Source of the DNA: Rhizobium oryziradicis
GTDB lineage: Bacteria; Pseudomonadota; Alphaproteobacteria; Rhizobiales; Rhizobiaceae
DNA length: 64,000 nt
Direction: 5' to 3'
Assembly: GCF_001939045.1 (NCBI RefSeq)
Contig: NZ_MKIM01000027.1
Span: forward strand, 248,001 to 312,000
Part shown: positions 36,641 through 44,477 of the stretch, in pieces
How the letters are laid out: each line of letters begins with the position of its first letter
How positions within the stretch are numbered: the first letter of the stretch is position 1
The notes under the pieces: model-generated
Told to the model about the DNA's origin: nothing
The model's input: only the letters and a program-made list of their open reading frames with translations
Databases searched by the model: none
Position numbers and translations under genes: made by a program

Positions 36641-36732
36641 TCCCTAAATCGGAATCCGGTTTTCCCGAATAGACAAACGACAACAAGGGAATCGACAATC
36701 TGTTTGGTTCAATTTGAACCTGACAGACTCTA
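36641..36732. repeat. RIME-like repeat between the DMT gene and the GGDEF-EAL gene
   Basis: Contains GGTTTTCCCGAATAGACAAAC and, at its end, GGTTCAATTTGAACCTGACAG followed by ACTCTA, the same parts as the 20.6 kb copy. The left palindrome is truncated. Unlike the others, it does not touch a stop codon. The rest of the 336-bp gap holds no gene. Confidence 0.7.
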
Positions 36733-36800
36733 AGGAGAAAATTATGCAGCAGATTTAAAGCGTCCTTTGTGCGCCATATATGGTGAGAGGCGCTGTAGGC

Positions 36801-39512
36801 TCAACCAATGGCGCTGACTTTTCTGGTCGCATTGGCCTCGGTCAGCAGGGCAAAAAGGTCGTCGCCGCTCATGGGTTTGGCCAGAGCATAGCCTTGCAGG
36901 ATATGGCAGCCCAGATCGCGCAGAATTTCGGCGTGCTGCATGGTTTCCACGCCCTCGGCGATGATGTCGATGCCCAGCGATTTGCCAATGTCGACGATGG
37001 AGCCAATCAATCGGCGCTGCGGTTTGCTCTCCAAAATCGGCAAGGTCAACTGACGGTCGATCTTGAGGCGGCGCGGCGACAATTTCAAAAGGCTGAGAAT
37101 GGATGAATAGCCGGTGCCGAAGTCGTCGATCTCGATCTCAATGCCAAGCGCCTTGATCTGGTCGATGGCGGTCGATGCGGCTTCATCCTTGTCGTCGAAG
37201 GCAATGGATTCCAGCAGCTCAAACGAAAGCCCACCGGCGGGCAAAGGCATGCGTGCCAGCCGTTCCATCAGCCCGTCGTCAAACAGACGCTGGGCGGAGA
37301 TGTTGACTGAAACATGCAGCGCGTCGAGATTGTTCTCTTCCCATCGTTTGGCTGCCTTGATGGTTTGCTTCAAAATGGCCTTGTCAATCTCGGCCACCAC
37401 ATTGAGGCTTTCGGCAACCGTGAGGAATGCGGCAGGCGAGAGCAAGCCCTGCTCGGGATGTTGCCAGCGGGCCAGCGCTTCCACCCCGATGATTTGTAGG
37501 GTGTGGGCGTCAAATTGCGGCTGGAAATAGGGAATGAATTCGTCGTTTTCGAGAGAGCGAAGAATGGCATCTGCCGTGCGCTTGGTGGCGAATGTTGCTT
37601 CCTTCAAGGTGTCGGAGAAAAACTCTAGCCGGTTCTTGCCGCGGCGCTTGGCTTCATAGAGGGCGATGTCAGCGTTGATCAGCGCCAGTTCCATGCTGTC
37701 GAGACTTGGCGGAATAAGGGCGATGCCAACGCTTGCGCCCACGCGACATTCCTGCCCTTCCCACGGGATTGGTTGGTTGATGGCTGTGATCAGCGCTTCG
37801 CCCATGGCCTTGGCCTGCTCCTCCGCCATGCCCTTTGGGCTTTGGCAGACCACCACAAATTCATCACCGCCAATGCGGGCGGCGAAATCATTTTGGTTGG
37901 TCAGCGCGTTGATCTGGTTGGCCACATGGCGCAGCATGGTGTCGCCAGCGGCGTGCCCCAAGGTGTCATTGATGTCCTTGAAGCGGTCCAGATCGATATG
38001 CAACACCGCTGCCATCCCGTTGGCGGCATGTGCTGGCTGTATCTTGGCCAGATGCTTATCGAGATAGCGGCGGTTGGCAAGACCCGTCAGCGGGTCATGC
38101 AAAGAGCTATGCTCCATGGCAAGGCGGGCATCTTCCAAGGCATGATTTTGCAACTCCAGCGCAGTTTTTGCCTTTTGCAGATCTTCTTGCATTTTCACAT
38201 CTGCGGTAATGCTCCAGTTGACGCCGACAATCTTCTTGCGAAAATGCGCATCGCGGTACACTGCGCCAAATGCCCGCAAATGTCGGACCTCGCCGGTCTC
38301 CGTTGTGATCCGAAATTGGGTGGAGTAATCGGTATTGGTGCGAATGGCATTGTCGAAGCGCTTGGTTGTTGCCTCGCGATCTTCCGGGTGAATCCGGTTT
38401 TTCCACGCCTCAATATCTGTCTCAGAAATATCCGGGTCCATGGCATAGAGCTGGCGCATGCGCGCATCCCAATGGAGGCGTCCTGAGGCGATATCCAGCT
38501 CCCAAACGCCAATTTGCGACGCATCCAGCGCCAGTTGCAAGCGTTGGGAAACGCTGCGCAACTCGCGTTTTTGCTCGTTCAACTCGGCGATATTGGTTTG
38601 GCGTTCTTCCAGCAGTTTCGCCACCCACAAGATCGGGGCGAGAATCATGAATGCCAGAAAGAACATCATGATCCGGCGTGTTGATGCATCTGCCGCCGCT
38701 TCGTTTGACAGATTTTTCGGGCTGGCCGCCAAAATCCAGCTCTGGGCGCCGATATTGACGGTCAAGGTCAGCAACGCTGTTTGCGTTAACGGGCCATTGT
38801 CAAAAATCGGTGCGCCTTTTCGGTCGATATTGTCGTATAAGGCAATATTGAGATCAAGCGACGGGTCCGTCAAACCGCTTTCCCGAAAGAGCCTGTCCAC
38901 TTCGACGGTGCCCACCAGCAGCCTGCGGGTATTGGTCTCTTCTTGAGGCATATGGTCCGCACCCGCAAGACCCTCTCCATAATTGAAGGGATAAAAGATC
39001 TTCATGCTGCGTTTGTTGAGCGTCGATATATGGGGGCGGGCCACCACAAAGGTGTTGTTTTTTTCTGCGGAGCTTGCGGCCTTTATATCCTCTGGATCGG
39101 AGGAAAAGAGCTGCCCTACTGCGGGTTGGTTGGGCAGGTAGGGGTAAATAAATGTCGTTGTCGTGCCATCAACAATACTGACATCCGTGAGGCGCATCGG
39201 GCGCGAAAACAGCCGCCTGCCAATTTCGGCAAAGCGTGTCTGATTGATGTTCGGCTCCGTCTCCATTACGGCGGCCAGACCTTGCAGAAGCTTGATATCG
39301 GATTTGATATTGCCTTCCAGCTGGGCGCGAATGGGGCCGAGCTTGTCGGCCACGGCTGCTCTGCGATCTTCAACGTGAGATTTCTGCGCTTGGGAATCAA
39401 ATATATAAACCGCGACAAACACAGCAATGCTGACAATAAGGGTTGGCCAATAAAATGTGGCGTACCGGCTTATTCTTTCCAATATATCGGGTCTGTGCTG
39501 TGCGTCTGTCAT
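36801..39512 (-). CDS. Membrane GGDEF-EAL protein (c-di-GMP cyclase/phosphodiesterase)
   Basis: 903 aa. TM1 is at about 20-40, then a periplasmic CHASE-like sensor (about 45-275), TM2 at about 285-305, and a PAS domain (about 330-455). GGDEF lies at about 470-630, with an intact GGDEF in RIGGDEFVVV and DPLTGLANRR before it. EAL lies at about 645-890, with intact EALARW, the DDFGTGYSS loop and EGVET. Both active sites look complete, so it could make and break c-di-GMP; which dominates cannot be predicted. It sits alone between the two pyrimidine blocks. Confidence 0.93.
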   Translation of the reverse strand: MTDAQHRPDILERISRYATFYWPTLIVSIAVFVAVYIFDSQAQKSHVEDRRAAVADKLGPIRAQLEGNIKSDIKLLQGLAAVMETEPNINQTRFAEIGRRLFSRPMRLTDVSIVDGTTTTFIYPYLPNQPAVGQLFSSDPEDIKAASSAEKNNTFVVARPHISTLNKRSMKIFYPFNYGEGLAGADHMPQEETNTRRLLVGTVEVDRLFRESGLTDPSLDLNIALYDNIDRKGAPIFDNGPLTQTALLTLTVNIGAQSWILAASPKNLSNEAAADASTRRIMMFFLAFMILAPILWVAKLLEERQTNIAELNEQKRELRSVSQRLQLALDASQIGVWELDIASGRLHWDARMRQLYAMDPDISETDIEAWKNRIHPEDREATTKRFDNAIRTNTDYSTQFRITTETGEVRHLRAFGAVYRDAHFRKKIVGVNWSITADVKMQEDLQKAKTALELQNHALEDARLAMEHSSLHDPLTGLANRRYLDKHLAKIQPAHAANGMAAVLHIDLDRFKDINDTLGHAAGDTMLRHVANQINALTNQNDFAARIGGDEFVVVCQSPKGMAEEQAKAMGEALITAINQPIPWEGQECRVGASVGIALIPPSLDSMELALINADIALYEAKRRGKNRLEFFSDTLKEATFATKRTADAILRSLENDEFIPYFQPQFDAHTLQIIGVEALARWQHPEQGLLSPAAFLTVAESLNVVAEIDKAILKQTIKAAKRWEENNLDALHVSVNISAQRLFDDGLMERLARMPLPAGGLSFELLESIAFDDKDEAASTAIDQIKALGIEIEIDDFGTGYSSILSLLKLSPRRLKIDRQLTLPILESKPQRRLIGSIVDIGKSLGIDIIAEGVETMQHAEILRDLGCHILQGYALAKPMSGDDLFALLTEANATRKVSAIG

Positions 39513-39925
39513 GCGTGCGCTTTATTCATTTAAAGAATGACCCTGCAATAACGGGCAATTCAGGCCATGAAAGCCTTTATAAACTCTGAATAAGTTAAGG
39601 ACAAATGATTGCAGTCGCTATTAATTCGCCAGATGAGGGCAGTCTGTTGCATTTGTGGTACTGTGATATTTTTAAATTAGATATCCGTTAAAAATGAAAA
39701 GCTTACTGTGTGTAGAATAAGCGAAAATACCATGTCGTCGCTTGCCGCATTTGAGAGCCTTGGCAGGAGACGCGACAGCGTCATGCCGCATGCTTACTTA
39801 AAAATGTATGCACGAGCAGGTTTATTAAGCAGGTTTGCACAAGTAGGTTTGTGTGGCCATCATCATACGGCGGCGGGACGCCCCTGAAAAGGCGTCCCGC
39901 TCTGATATTTTAGAAAATGTAGATG
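39513..39925. other. Gene-free region between the GGDEF-EAL gene and preA
   Basis: About 410 bp. It holds the upstream region of the GGDEF-EAL gene, three direct copies of AGCAGGTTT/AGTAGGTTT at 39815, 39828 and 39842, and the preA hairpin. No open frame looks real. Confidence 0.5.
39873..39900. terminator. Hairpin at the end of the preT-preA operon
   Basis: Perfect 10-base stem GCGGGACGCC / GGCGTCCCGC with an 8-nt loop, 26 bp after the preA stop. No strong T-run on the minus strand. Confidence 0.65.
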
Positions 39926-41239
39926 TTATTCTGCAGCCTGAACTGCCATGGGATTGTTGGCATGGGTGGTCCAGTTGGCATAATCCGGGTTTACCGGCTT
40001 GCCGGTGCGCTGGTCCATGGTGCCGGGCTCCAGCCCGACCATGGTGATGCAGTTTTCGACCGGACAGACGTTGACGCAGAGGTTGCAGCCAACGCACTCG
40101 TCTTCCATCACCTCGAACTTGCGAATGCCATCGACAAGGTTGGTGATGGCCTGATGGGATGTGTCCTCACAGGCGATGTGGCAGCGTCCACACTTGATGC
40201 AGGCGTCCTGATCGATATGGGCCTTGGCAACATAATTGAGGTTGAGATATTGCCAATCGGTGACGTTTGGCACGGCCCGACCACAGATATCATCCAGCGT
40301 CGCATGCCCCTTGGAATCCATCCAGTCAGAAAGGCCGGAAATCATCTCTTCAACAATCTTGAAGCCATAGGTCATGGCGGCGGTGCAGACCTGCACATTG
40401 CCAGCGCCGAGGGCAAGAAACTCTGCCGCATCGCGCCAGGTGGTCACGCCACCAATGCCGGAAATCGGCAGGCCATAGGTTTGCGGATCACGGGCAATTT
40501 CCGCCACCATGTTGAGCGCAATCGGCTTGACCGCCGGGCCGCAATAGCCGCCGTGGCTGCCCTTGCCGCCAACGGTTGGCATGGGCGCGAAATTATCCAG
40601 ATCGACCGAGACAATCGAATTGATGGTGTTGATCAGTGATACCGCATCGGTTCCGGCCTCCTTGGCGGCGCGGGCGGGCTTGCGGATGTCAGTGATGTTC
40701 GGGGTCAGCTTGGTAATCACCGGCATGCGGGTATATTGCTTGCACCAGCGCACGACCATGGCAATATATTCCGGCACCTGACCAACGGCAGCCCCCATGC
40801 CGCGTTCAGACATGCCGTGCGGACAGCCGAAGTTCAACTCAATGCCATCGGCTCCGGTTTCTTCCACCAGCGGCAGAATGGCCTTCCACTCGTCTTCTTC
40901 ACAGGGCACCATGATGGATGCAATCAAGGCGCGGTCCGGCCAGTTCATCTTGACCTGCTTCATTTCCTGTAAATTGATTTGAAGCGGGCGGTCGGTGATC
41001 AGTTCGATATTGTTGAGGCCCAGCAGGCGGCGATCTGCCCCCCAGATGGCCCCGTAGCGTGGGCCATTGACATTGACCACCGGCGGGCCTTCCGAGCCCA
41101 GGGTTTTCCACACCACGCCGCCCCAGCCCGCCTTGAAGGCGCGCTCGACGTTATAGGCCTTGTCGGTTGGCGGCGCAGAGGCCAGCCAGAAGGGGTTGGG
41201 CGATTTGATGCCAACGAAATTATTGCGAAGATCAGCCAT
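39926..41239 (-). CDS. preA: NAD-dependent dihydropyrimidine dehydrogenase subunit PreA
   Basis: 437 aa. The dihydroorotate-dehydrogenase-like barrel with FMN binds uracil/thymine (KSPNPFWLASAPPTD, IELNFGCPHGMSERGMGAAVGQ split by the active loop, ISGIGGVTTW). Two C-terminal 4Fe-4S ferredoxin motifs follow: CIKCGRCHIAC and CVGCNLCVNVCPVE. It reduces uracil to dihydrouracil, feeding hydA. ATG 41239 with GGGAGAG fits; the open frame to 41416 overlaps preT. It is 13 bp after preT. Confidence 0.94.
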   Translation of the reverse strand: MADLRNNFVGIKSPNPFWLASAPPTDKAYNVERAFKAGWGGVVWKTLGSEGPPVVNVNGPRYGAIWGADRRLLGLNNIELITDRPLQINLQEMKQVKMNWPDRALIASIMVPCEEDEWKAILPLVEETGADGIELNFGCPHGMSERGMGAAVGQVPEYIAMVVRWCKQYTRMPVITKLTPNITDIRKPARAAKEAGTDAVSLINTINSIVSVDLDNFAPMPTVGGKGSHGGYCGPAVKPIALNMVAEIARDPQTYGLPISGIGGVTTWRDAAEFLALGAGNVQVCTAAMTYGFKIVEEMISGLSDWMDSKGHATLDDICGRAVPNVTDWQYLNLNYVAKAHIDQDACIKCGRCHIACEDTSHQAITNLVDGIRKFEVMEDECVGCNLCVNVCPVENCITMVGLEPGTMDQRTGKPVNPDYANWTTHANNPMAVQAAE

Positions 41240-41252
41240 GATACACTCTCCC

Positions 41253-42614
41253 TCAAGCCACAGCAGTTGTGCCCGCAGCAGCGGCTGCGAGAGACAGGTT
41301 GATGCTTTCGGCCGCATCGCGGCCCATGGCAACGGCAGACACCGTGAGGTCTTGTCCGCCAAAGGCGCAGTCACCACCGGCCCAGACACCGGGAATGGAG
41401 GTGCGACCTTCTGCATCGACGGCGATCTTGCCGCCTTGCAGTTTCAGGCTGTCCTGGCCTTGTGGATCGAGTTTTTGGCCGATGGCCACCAGAATCTGAT
41501 CGGCCTTGATCTCTGTGGTGTGGCCGGTGCCTTTCATCAGACCGTTTTCGAGGTGAGTGTACTCAAAACTGATGCTTGAGACGTGGCCATGGTGATGCGC
41601 CACGTCTTTGGGCTGAAGCCAATGGCGAATGTGAACGCCCTTGGAGGCTGCCAGATCCTGCTCAAACTGAGAGGCATTCATATGTTCCTGGCCACGGCGA
41701 TAGCAGATGGTGACATTCTCTGCCCCCAAAAGCTTGGCCTGAACGCCCGCATCAATGGCGGTCATGCCGCCACCGATGACAACCACGTCGCGGCCCACCG
41801 GCACATCGGCCTTGTTGTTGGCCTCGCGCAAATTGGCGATAAATTCGACAGCATCCATAATGCCATTGGTCTGCGCACCGGGAATGTTGAGCGTGTTGAC
41901 ATTACCAAGCCCGGTGCCGAGGAAGACTGCATCGAATTTTTCCTGAAGCTCGGACAGCGTAAAATCGCGGCCCAGCATCTGGCCATGCAGCACATCGATA
42001 TTGCCAATGGAGAGGATGTAATCCACCTCACTTTGCGCAAAATCATTGGTGGTCTTGTAGGCGGCAATGCCATATTCGTTCAGGCCGCCAGCCTTGTCGC
42101 GGGTATCAAAAATCGTCACGAAATGGCCGTGCATGGCCAGCCGATGGGCGCAGGCCAGGCCTGCGGGACCAGCCCCCACCACAGCAATGCGTTTGTTGGT
42201 TTCAGCAGCTGGCGTGTAAAACTGCCGACCCTGCTCAATGGCGAGATCAGTGGCATAGCGCTGCAAGCGGCCAATTTCCACCGGGCGCTCTTCGGCGGTG
42301 TTGCGCACGCAGGCCTGTTCGCACAGGGTTTCGGTGGGACAGACGCGGGCACACATGCCGCCCAGAATATTCTGGTCGAAAATGGTCTTGGCCGATCCTG
42401 TTGCATTGCCGGTCGATATTTGCCGAATGAACATCGGAATATCGATGGCGGTGGGACAGGCCGTCATGCACGGCGCATCATAGCAGAAATAGCAGCGGTC
42501 TGAGGCCACCAGCGCTTCATGATCGTTTAAGCGCGGGTGCAGATCAGAAAAGTTTTTTGCATAATCGGCAGCATCAAGCCGCCCGGCCTTCAGGCCTGGT
42601 TCCAGTCTTCGCAT
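41253..42614 (-). CDS. preT: NAD-dependent dihydropyrimidine dehydrogenase subunit PreT
   Basis: 453 aa, of the glutamate-synthase small-subunit family. N-terminal Cys motifs for 4Fe-4S clusters are CYFCYDAPCMTACP and CARVCPTETLCEQAC. The FAD motif is VVGAGPAGLACAHR, the NAD(P)H motif VIGGGMTAIDAG, and the C-terminal FAD contact GVWAGGDCAFGG. It passes electrons from NADH to PreA. A RutR-like site lies 60 bp upstream of its start. Confidence 0.94.
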   Translation of the reverse strand: MRRLEPGLKAGRLDAADYAKNFSDLHPRLNDHEALVASDRCYFCYDAPCMTACPTAIDIPMFIRQISTGNATGSAKTIFDQNILGGMCARVCPTETLCEQACVRNTAEERPVEIGRLQRYATDLAIEQGRQFYTPAAETNKRIAVVGAGPAGLACAHRLAMHGHFVTIFDTRDKAGGLNEYGIAAYKTTNDFAQSEVDYILSIGNIDVLHGQMLGRDFTLSELQEKFDAVFLGTGLGNVNTLNIPGAQTNGIMDAVEFIANLREANNKADVPVGRDVVVIGGGMTAIDAGVQAKLLGAENVTICYRRGQEHMNASQFEQDLAASKGVHIRHWLQPKDVAHHHGHVSSISFEYTHLENGLMKGTGHTTEIKADQILVAIGQKLDPQGQDSLKLQGGKIAVDAEGRTSIPGVWAGGDCAFGGQDLTVSAVAMGRDAAESINLSLAAAAAGTTAVA

Positions 42615-42673
42615 CGCAGTTCCCTCTATTTTTGTTCGAAGCGATTGGAAAAATGGTAACGCAGGTTCAAAAT

Positions 42674-42689
42674 TTTATCAAACGGTAAA
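42674..42689. promoter_or_regulatory. Candidate RutR-like operator upstream of preT
   Basis: TTTATCAAACGGTAAA matches the RutR consensus at about 10 of 14 defined positions and shares the GGTAAA half with the hydC/rutR site. Confidence 0.5.
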
Positions 42690-42910
42690 AATAAATTTTC
42701 AAGCGATGCTGCGATTGCGTTAAGTATCTGAATATCAGGTATTTTCTTGAGAGCGTTGCCAATTTCCCCGGATTTTTCAGGGTGGTGATATCTCCATTAA
42801 AACATGACAAAAATAATCACCTATATACTTTACTATTTTTATCATGTTTTGTAATGTGCATCGACATCAGGATGGCTGAAGCGCCTCCCACACCACCCGG
42901 AGACGATAGA

Positions 42911-43312
42911 ATGGCAAAGCATGGCATGGTCAAAAAGAAGAAAGCGGACAAGCGCCCGGTGATGGCGGCCCCTGTGGATGAAAAGGGCAATCAATCGGAC
43001 ATCAAAAGCTTTCTCTATGTTGGCGGGCGTGATTGCCAGGTTGCCCATTTGCGCCAGATTGCCACCAATTTTGGCGCGGAACTGATCCATCATGATGGTG
43101 GTTTGCGTGAAGCTGTGTCGCGCATTGATACCGTTCTTCCCTCTGTCGACTGCGTGTTTTGCCCCATCGACTGTATCAGCCACGATGCCTGTCTGCGGGT
43201 AAAAACGGGCTGCAAGAAGTTTGGCAAAACGTTCATTCCGCTGCGCAATGGTTCGAAATCCAGTTTGGAGCGGGCCTTGCAGACGTTGAACGACAGATCC
43301 GATAGTGCATGA
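42911..43312 (+). CDS. DUF2325 domain protein
   Basis: 133 aa. A Lys-rich N-terminus is followed by the DUF2325 core: FLYVGGRDCQVAHLRQIA, AELIHHDGG and VDCVFCPIDCISHDAC. Five or six Cys are clustered toward the end. The family has a Rossmann-like fold and unknown function, and often sits near metal or redox genes. ATG 42911 has GGAG upstream; the frame is open to 42782. The orphan gene downstream starts within 15 bp. Confidence 0.78.
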   Translation: MAKHGMVKKKKADKRPVMAAPVDEKGNQSDIKSFLYVGGRDCQVAHLRQIATNFGAELIHHDGGLREAVSRIDTVLPSVDCVFCPIDCISHDACLRVKTGCKKFGKTFIPLRNGSKSSLERALQTLNDRSDSA

Positions 43313-43326
43313 AGGAAGGGCAGGGC

Positions 43327-43605
43327 ATGAGCGATGGTTATGACAGGAGTTCGATGATCGAGCTTCACAAGTTGACGGATCAGCCGTGTGATGGCCTGGC
43401 AACAGCACTCTATGAAAGAATAGAGGATGAGAAATGGCGTGCAGAGACGACGGCTGAGATCATCCGGTTGCCGGGTTTGAACGAGCGGCAGATGTCGCGC
43501 TCCGAGCATTTGGCCAAGGGGCTTCGCCAGCATTGGGACAGCGCCGTGGTGATCGAATTCCCACGTCCACAATGGTTGCGCAATGCAGACCGGCGCAAAG
43601 GCTGA
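43327..43605 (+). CDS. Hypothetical protein downstream of DUF2325
   Basis: 92 aa, soluble, no signal peptide or membrane segment and no domain I recognise. ATG 43327 has GGAAGGGCAGGG just upstream; another ATG at 43309 overlaps the DUF2325 stop. Its only visible feature is a mixed charged/helical sequence ending RNADRRKG. It is probably cotranscribed with the DUF2325 gene. Confidence 0.55.
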   Translation: MSDGYDRSSMIELHKLTDQPCDGLATALYERIEDEKWRAETTAEIIRLPGLNERQMSRSEHLAKGLRQHWDSAVVIEFPRPQWLRNADRRKG

Positions 43606-43620
43606 GCCAGGTGTCCGTTA

Positions 43621-43986
43621 TTAGCTTCGTTTGAAGGCAGCACCCAGTGCCAACAGCAACCAGCCGATCATCATTGCCACGCCTCCGGTGGGGGCGGCCA
43701 TGGGAAACAGGCTGTTGCCGGTGAAGTGTTTGATCACCAGATCCGCGCAAAACAACAATGTGCCAAGAGCAATGACGAGGCCGGATAGGGTCGCGGTTTT
43801 CACCTTGTCATGGGCAAGATAAAGCACTAGCACGGCAGGGGCATGGGCCAGCGCAATGCTGGAGGCGGGGGCCAGAAGATTGCTGGCTCCACTGACATGG
43901 GCGGCGGCTGCCGCAAGCCCCACGCCGCTTGCGCCAAACAGCCCGGAGAATATCAGCAATAAAGGACGAAAGCCTGCAAGCTGCAT
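43621..43986 (-). CDS. DUF423 small membrane protein
   Basis: 121 aa with four hydrophobic segments, matching DUF423 (GASGVGLAAAAAH, SGLVIALGTLLFCADL, MAAPTGGVAMMIGWL). Function unknown. The start at 43986 has AAGGAGGAATAAC upstream. It directly follows the truncated haemoglobin gene (1 bp gap), so the two are one transcript. Confidence 0.85.
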   Translation of the reverse strand: MQLAGFRPLLLIFSGLFGASGVGLAAAAAHVSGASNLLAPASSIALAHAPAVLVLYLAHDKVKTATLSGLVIALGTLLFCADLVIKHFTGNSLFPMAAPTGGVAMMIGWLLLALGAAFKRS

Positions 43987-43987
43987 G

Positions 43988-44383
43988 TTATTCCTCCTTG
44001 TTTTGCATATGATGGGCCAGTTTTTCAATCGGTGCCCAGATGATCTCGCGCAGCTTTTCATGGGCTATGGTTTCATCCATGGCACGACGAAAGCACAGCA
44101 GCCATTCATCGCGTTCCTGCGGGCCAATCTCGGCGACAAAATGCCTGCGGCGCAGCATGGGATGGCCGCGCTTTTCAATATAGATTGGCGGGCCGCCCAG
44201 ATAGCCGGTGATGTAATCGTAAAACTTCTCTTCGCTTTCGGTCAAATTGGCGGGGTGAATGGCGCGGCAACGGGCGGCTTCGGGAAGCGTGTCCATCAAT
44301 TGATAAAAGCGTTGGCACAGCGCCTTGACCGTCGCATCGCCGCCAATCGCTTCATAAAGTGTAATGGTCTGTTCGTCGCTCAC
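43988..44383 (-). CDS. Group II truncated haemoglobin
   Basis: 131 aa two-over-two globin. It begins TLYEAIGGDATVKALCQRFY; the proximal His lies in GHPMLRRRHFVAEIG and a conserved Trp in REIIWAPIEKLAHHM. Such proteins bind O2 or NO and may detoxify NO. No neighbouring gene indicates its partner. Confidence 0.9.
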   Translation of the reverse strand: MSDEQTITLYEAIGGDATVKALCQRFYQLMDTLPEAARCRAIHPANLTESEEKFYDYITGYLGGPPIYIEKRGHPMLRRRHFVAEIGPQERDEWLLCFRRAMDETIAHEKLREIIWAPIEKLAHHMQNKEE

Positions 44384-44477
44384 ATCCTGCCCTCATGTTC
44401 TTCTTACCATATCGCCGTTTTGGCGCGTTCAATCAACGCTTGAAAACGGGATGTGGCAATCCGGCACAGGGTCAAAC

